A stretch of 53,454 nucleotides of DNA. It comes from Rhizaria sp. SCN 62-66. Lineage: Eukaryota > Rhizaria, unplaced. Every line of letters starts with the position of its first letter. Position 1 is the first letter of the stretch. The translations under genes and the position numbers were made by a program. The notes under the pieces are model-generated. The model was not told the DNA's origin. It did no database searches and saw nothing but the letters and a program-made list of their open reading frames with translations. The stretch covers positions 1 to 53,454 of the forward strand of contig MEDY01000198.1 in NCBI GenBank assembly GCA_001724265.1, in the 5' to 3' direction. Shown here piece after piece: positions 49,492-53,454 of this stretch.

Positions 49492-49890
49492 GCTCCCGTC
49501 GCCGCCGCCACCGAGGCCGTCGCCGCCGCCGTCGCCCCCGTCGTTGAGGCCGTGACGCCCGTCGCCGAAGCCGTCGCCGCCGCCGTCGCCGCCGCCCCTG
49601 CCGCCGCCTCTGCGGCGGCCACCGGCTCCGTCAACGTGGTGGCGTCCGCGCTGTAGGTGCCCATTCACAGCGCCGCCGCGGACCTTACTGCGCGCCTGAC
49701 ATCGCTCGCGGCCGAGTTCGCCGCCGTGATCAATGCGCAGCACGCGCAGAAGGAGGCTGAGGCCAAGGCTGCTAAGGCTGAGGCCGCCAAGGCTGAGGCC
49801 GCCAAGGCCGCCAAGACTGACGCTGCGATGTAGATGCGAAGCAGTTCTAAGTCGAACTCTAACGGCAACGGCAACGGCCCCTCGATGTAG
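49492..49890 (+). other. In-frame linker carrying three further UAG codons
   Basis: The frame of exon 2 continues from the TAG at 49489 through TAGs at 49654, 49831 and 49888, with no TAA or TGA. The segments between them are 54, 58 and 18 codons. The first is Ala/Val/Pro/Glu-rich (APVAAATEAVAAAVAPVVEA) and continues the repeat before the first TAG. The second is a Lys/Glu/Ala helix (QKEAEAKAAKAEAAKAEAAK). The third is Ser/Asn/Gly-rich. Third codon positions are almost all C or G, as in the coding regions and unlike the AT-rich introns and spacers. I read it as coding sequence whose UAGs are bypassed in some way, but untranslated sequence or an unusual intron cannot be excluded. Confidence 0.6.
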
Positions 49891-51135
49891 GCGCGCCTGC
49901 CCCACCTGCCCCCCGCCGTGGCCGCCGCCGTCGCGGCCGCGCTCAACGCCACTGTCTCGTCCCCGTCCGGCGACGACGACGACGACACGCAGACCGACTC
50001 TGACATCGCCGCCACGGCCGCCGCTGAGGCCGCCGCGCTCGAGGCCTCGGCTGACGGCGGCAGCAGCGCCGCACAGCCTGTGTTCGTGGCCCCGTCGTCG
50101 GCGGCCGAGCTGTGCATCTTTGCCGGCAACGGCAACCCGCTGCTCGCGCGCGACGTCTGCTCCGCGCTCGGCGTCCAGCTTGGCCGCGCCAACGTCTCTG
50201 CGTTTGCCGATGGCGAGATCAACGTGCGCTTCATCGACTCGGTGCGCGGCCGCGACTGCTACGTGATCCAGTCGCTCTGCGGACCCAACACGCAGGATCA
50301 GATCATGGAGCTGCTGCTCATGATCTCCTGTCTGCGCCGCTCCTCGGCCGAGCGCATCGTCGCCGTGATCCCCTACTTCGCCTACGCGCGCCAGCTCGAC
50401 CCCATCACTTACGGCCGTACTCACATCCCGGCCGCGGACCTGGCGCGCATGATGGAAGCCGCGGGCGTGGACCACGTCGTCGCCGTGGACCTGCACCGGC
50501 CCCAGGTTACGGGCTTCTTCGAGCACACGCCCGTGGACAATCTCGACACGCAGGGCTCCGTGCTGCCTTACCTGCTCAACTCGAAGCATTTCAACCGCCG
50601 GCCCGTGACCGTGGTCGCCCCGGTCGGCGGCACCGTGCGCCGCGCGCTCAAGTTCCGCAATGCTCTCAACCGCGCCGGCGTCGAGGCGGGCATGGCGTTC
50701 TCGTACATGACGTCCGAGCACGGCAAGGTGGTTTCATCGAGCGAGAAGGCACACCACGCGCAGCTGGACATCAGCGCCGAGCACGTTGAGATCGTCGGCG
50801 ACATCAAGGGCCGCGACATCATCATCGTCGACGACATGGTCGACTCGGCCTCGCGCATCTGCGCCGTGTCCTACGCGCTCAAGGCAGGCGGCGCCAAGTC
50901 TGTGTACGCCTACGCCACGCACGGGCTGCTGTCGGGCAACGCGGTCGAGATGATCGAGGCGTCGCCACTCAAGGAGGTCGTCGTGTTCGACACCGTGCCC
51001 GTGCCCATGTCCAAGCAGGTCGGCGCCGTGCGGCAGCTGTCGTCCTCCGCGCTCATTGCTGAGACAATCCGCCGCCTCCACAACAACCAGTCCACCAGCC
51101 ACCTCGCGCACGCCTACGCAGAGTACTCCGAGTGA
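49891..51135 (+). CDS. PRPS: PRPP-synthetase-like (ribose-phosphate pyrophosphokinase) domain with no AUG of its own
   Basis: The frame is open for 414 codons to TGA at 51133-51135. After an Ala- and Asp-rich linker, the enzyme domain starts near 50107 with ELCIFAGNGNPLLARDV. Family blocks: FADGEINVRF, SVRGRDCYVIQSLCGPNTQD, MELLLMISCLRRSSAERIVA, VIPYFAYARQ, VAVDLHRPQVTGFF, PVDNLDTQ, IIIVDDMVDSASRI, YATHGLLSGNA and LIAETIRRLHN. PRPS makes phosphoribosyl pyrophosphate from ribose 5-phosphate and ATP for nucleotide and amino-acid synthesis. The ATP-site R-Q and the DLH are kept. The R-Q-D-[RK]-K segment, the D-A-G-G segment (here APVGG), the catalytic-loop basic residues and the D-T-x-G-T phosphate loop (here DSASR) are altered, so activity is uncertain. 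No in-frame ATG lies between the last TAG (49888) and the domain. The first is at 50306, inside it. The likely partner is the upstream presequence ORF. Confidence 0.8.
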   Translation, partial: ARLPHLPPAVAAAVAAALNATVSSPSGDDDDDTQTDSDIAATAAAEAAALEASADGGSSAAQPVFVAPSSAAELCIFAGNGNPLLARDVCSALGVQLGRANVSAFADGEINVRFIDSVRGRDCYVIQSLCGPNTQDQIMELLLMISCLRRSSAERIVAVIPYFAYARQLDPITYGRTHIPAADLARMMEAAGVDHVVAVDLHRPQVTGFFEHTPVDNLDTQGSVLPYLLNSKHFNRRPVTVVAPVGGTVRRALKFRNALNRAGVEAGMAFSYMTSEHGKVVSSSEKAHHAQLDISAEHVEIVGDIKGRDIIIVDDMVDSASRICAVSYALKAGGAKSVYAYATHGLLSGNAVEMIEASPLKEVVVFDTVPVPMSKQVGAVRQLSSSALIAETIRRLHNNQSTSHLAHAYAEYSE

Positions 51136-51693
51136 GGTCGTCAAGCTTTAGCTTGTTGATGTTATACGCTCAGAAGGCGTAAGCCTTTTGCAGGGGGAAG
51201 ATTTTATCTAAGTAATGACTAATGGTAGCTGTTTACTGTTCGTCTCTAGTGTTTATTTTTCATATATACTACTTACATTATACTGTTGCTTTGTTATCTC
51301 GAGCAAGCAACAAGACAAAACAAAACACAAAAGTGAAAACTCCAAGGGACGTTGTGCTTCGATTCGGAACTGTTACCGTTTGTGACTTTCGATATCAATA
51401 GCCGTCTCTATTGTTTTATGCAACTTGAATGTATTATTTCCCTATTTTATTAAGTAATGAAAGAAATACAAACTTCTGTTATTTTTAGCTCTACACACTC
51501 GACTTGCTATCGCAACGCTCTTGCTCACTCGCTCGTCCTCCTTCCTTCTTGAAAAGTACCAATGGCATCACGATGACCGTCAAGAGCTCTAACGTCACAA
51601 TGCCACATTTTAAAATGATTTGTTATATATAAGCCTTTAATTATATCTCGCCATACTCTAATTTCATTACACAATCCTTCTTAGACTTAGCCC
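51136..51693. promoter_or_regulatory. Spacer and promoter region before the PH-domain gene
   Basis: This 558-base AT-rich gap has no gene. TATATATAA at 51624-51632, 62 bases before the ATG, is a reasonable TATA candidate. TATATCTCGC at 51642-51651 is an exact 10-base match to the sequence before DPH7. The part nearest 51136 should hold the 3' end signals of the PRPP-synthetase locus, but I see no clear AATAAA. Confidence 0.4.
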
Positions 51694-53454
51694 ATGCAGG
51701 TGCACCGCGCGCAAGGACATGGTGGACACCAGCACTCGGCCCCGCCCGCGGGTGTGCTGAAGCAGGGTTACCTGACGCTGGAGAAGGACGACATTCCTTT
51801 TGGATCTTACTTTTGCGTTGTGCGCAACCACGTGCTGCTAGTCTACGAGACGCGCGAGGACTCGGACGACGCGTGTCCGTTTTACTTGCTCGACCTCTCT
51901 GGCGCGTTCGTCAAAATGCTGCCCTGGCTCGGCGGCGACGGCGACGACGCGCGTGCCGACCAGGCCTGCATTATTGCGCACGCCGAGTTCCCGCCGCTGA
52001 CGTGCTCCACCACCAATCTCGAGGAGATGCAGGAGTGGCTGCTCGTGCTCACGATCGCATCCACAACTCTGCAGATGTCCTCCGACAGCAACAACAGCAG
52101 CAGCGACTGTGGACAGCTCCCTCCGTGGCTCTACGCCGCCTGCGCCTTCGCGGCTAACCCCACGCTGATCCCCTTTGGCCCGCCGCCGCCGCCGCCCCCG
52201 CTTGACCTCACGCCGCTGTTCCCCGCCTCGCTCATAGTAGCGACGGACTCGTACAGCAACTACGGCAACCCCAGTAGCAGCAGCAGCAGTAGCAGCAGCA
52301 GCAGTAGCAACAGCAGCAGTAGCAGCAGCAGCAGCACAGCGTTGACTCTTCCTGGCTCCCTCAGCGGCGCCAGTGCTGCCGCGAGTGACAGCGAGCTGCA
52401 GCAGCAGCTGTTAGACCAACAACATCACCACCAACAGCAGCAACAGCAGCAGAGTGACGGCACCGACCGGTCTGCCGCGCTCGTGACTCTGGCCGCCTCC
52501 GCCGCCGCGGGCGCGCAGCAGCGCACAATACATGCACTGGCGGCGCTGTCATACAGGCTAGGTGTGTTTACGTACTGCGGCGGCGCCGATATGTTCTCAG
52601 CTGTCGCGCTGCCAAACAATGTCAACCAAAACAGCTATAGCAATCACAATAGCAACGAGAGCAGCGGGGGTCATAGTGAGGGGGCGGGGGGCGCTGCGGT
52701 GATGATGACGACGCTGATGTCGCAGCTGAGTCTTGTCAACGGCGTCGCGGTCGCCGGACAAGAGCAGACAACGAACAACAGTAACTTCTATGATTACGAC
52801 GACACCGTTGAGCCACAGGTACGTTTGTTTAAATATTCGCACACGAGGCTTGTTATAAAAAAATCGAGAGTCATCTCTGATAAATCATTTGACTAACGGA
52901 TTATTATGCTCACATTCCACACTCGACGTCGATCCTCTGCTTTACGTCCAATTCAATAGGGCCCCAACGCTGCCGCGCTAGCGCGTTGCGCAATCCCGAC
53001 TGCGCCTGCGCCTGAGCTGTCCCACTCTGGCTCCAATCTACAGCAACAGCAGTTTGCAAGCGCTGGTTTCAATGAGTCATCGTCATCCTCGTCGCCATCG
53101 TTCCCGTCCCCGTCCGAGTGCGGCTTAACTTCCGTCGCCACGGGGGCGCAGTTCCCTGCCGAGACGCGCGCCGCCGACGACCTAGAGTCGCACTTCTCAG
53201 TGCTGCACTCCTTGCTGACGCGCGTCGACCAGCTCTGCTTTGCGCTGACCTCGGCCTCGGCCTCAACGGCCTCCGCGGTCACGGCAGCGGCTTCCGCGCG
53301 CGCGTCGGCCGCCGCGGCCGCCGCCGCCACGGCCGCCGCGCTGGGCCAGGTCGCGCGCTTCCGCGCCACCACGCGCGCGCTGCTGGCGCTGGCAGCCTCG
53401 GCTCGCGCGGCCGCGGCGGCAACGGTGGGCCGCTGGGCGGCCGCTGGCGCCGCC
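51694..53454 (+). CDS. PH-domain protein, 5' part (exons 51694-52818 and 52960 to window end)
   Basis: Exon 1 gives 375 codons. Exon 2 stays in frame and open to the window edge, so the C-terminus is missing. Residues about 20-123 form a PH domain: GVLKQGYLTLEKDD, SYFCVVRNHVLLVYE, PFYLLDLSGAFV, ACIIAHAEF, then a helix with the conserved Trp (EEMQEWLLVLTIAS). PH domains bind phosphoinositides or proteins at membranes. The order of strands and the helix Trp support the call, but lipid specificity cannot be judged. The rest of exon 1 is poly-Pro, poly-Ser, poly-Gln/His and Asn-rich. Exon 2 encodes a Ser-rich stretch, then HFSVLHSLLTRVDQLCFAL and a long Ala/Arg helix that may form coiled coil. 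Possible roles include signalling or trafficking, but no second domain identifies one. The start is the first ATG after a TATA-like element. Confidence 0.75.
52273..52335 (+). repeat. AGC/AGT trinucleotide repeat (poly-Ser)
   Basis: Twenty-one in-frame triplets encode twelve Ser, one Asn and eight Ser in the PH-domain protein. The AGC/AGT interruptions and the single AAC suggest slippage followed by point changes. Confidence 0.85.
52398..52453 (+). repeat. CAG/CAA/CAC-rich tract (Gln/His)
   Basis: In-frame CAG, CAA and CAC/CAT triplets encode QQQLLDQQHHHQQQQQQQ in the PH-domain protein. It is a coding microsatellite. Confidence 0.75.
52819..52959 (+). other. Intron of the PH-domain gene
   Basis: The 141-base AT-rich intron has donor ACAG|GTACGT and acceptor CAATAG|GGCC, in phase 0. 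CTAAC at 52893-52897 is a good branch-site candidate. Unspliced, the frame ends within 20 codons. Spliced, it stays open for the remaining 495 bases of the window. Confidence 0.8.

Noticed and set aside
49653-49844. Tiny GT...AG segments (18 bases at 49653-49670, 15 bases at 49830-49844) whose removal would delete two of the in-frame TAGs
   Set aside because: The other recognised introns are 141-388 bases and AT-rich. The fourth TAG has no comparable in-frame segment. Short GT...AG pairs are common by chance.
49486-49890. A single 405-base intron removing all four TAGs
   Set aside because: The sequence is GC-rich with coding third positions and lacks the GTNCGT donor shared by the three clear introns. 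It is kept only as a result that RNA data could still show.
48805-50721. Minus-strand open frame of 638 codons opposite the PRPP-synthetase locus
   Set aside because: It is Gly/Arg/Val-rich with no motif and mirrors the Ala/Asp/Val codons of the sense strand. The sense strand carries clear PRPP-synthetase blocks. GC-rich coding DNA often leaves its opposite strand open.
48634-51135. The UAG-interrupted locus as a simple pseudogene
   Set aside because: There are only UAG stops, no frameshift in 2.26 kb, and both domains are free of stops with intact coding bias. Decay would not confine damage to one stop codon type in the linker.
1-53454. CRISPR arrays, insertion sequences, rRNA or tRNA genes
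   Set aside because: I saw no regularly spaced repeats, transposase motifs, terminal repeats, or rRNA- or tRNA-like sequence in the spacers. A tRNA or covariance search was not possible here.

Overview
The window looks like nuclear DNA from a microbial eukaryote with few introns. The coding sequence is strongly GC-rich and codes for very many Ala and Ser residues. The spacers are short (about 250-560 bases) and AT-rich. The eukaryotic assignment rests on spliceosomal-type introns (donor GTACGT or GTCCGT, acceptor YAG), a BEACH-domain giant protein, a DPH7-type diphthamide protein and a SulP/SLC26 transporter with a STAS domain. I cannot name the lineage. Known families keep their conserved cores here but carry long Ala/Ser/Gln/acidic insertions, so most proteins are far longer than usual.

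Layout. Bases 1-186 are the 3' end of an unrecognised plus-strand gene. Bases 438-39938 (minus) are one uninterrupted reading frame of 13,166 codons. It encodes a BEACH protein with a concanavalin-A-like domain, a degenerate kinase-like domain, a PH-like plus BEACH pair and C-terminal WD-type repeats. DPH7 (40468-42600, plus) diverges from it. A SulP anion transporter (43152-45974, minus) converges on DPH7. MTHFS, 5-formyltetrahydrofolate cyclo-ligase (46442-48086, plus, one intron), follows. Next is a plus-strand locus at 48634-51135. Last is a PH-domain gene (51694 to the window end, plus, one intron), cut by the window edge.

The most unusual locus is 48634-51135. A spliced 5' part encodes a mitochondrial-looking, membrane-anchored, Ala-rich coiled-coil protein that ends at a UAG. 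The same frame then runs on for 1,641 more bases through three further UAG codons, with no UAA, UGA or frameshift, into a complete but divergent PRPP-synthetase domain. There is no in-frame AUG between the last UAG and that domain, and no AT-rich spacer between the two parts. If both parts are expressed, the domain must be reached by UAG recoding or read-through, by alternative splicing, or by non-AUG initiation. None of the six recognisable true stop codons in the window is UAG, but the 13,166-codon frame also contains no UAG, which argues against ordinary genome-wide reassignment.

The genes form no obvious pathway. MTHFS (one-carbon folate metabolism) and the PRPP-synthetase-like domain (nucleotide precursor supply) are metabolically close neighbours, but nothing in the sequence shows co-regulation.
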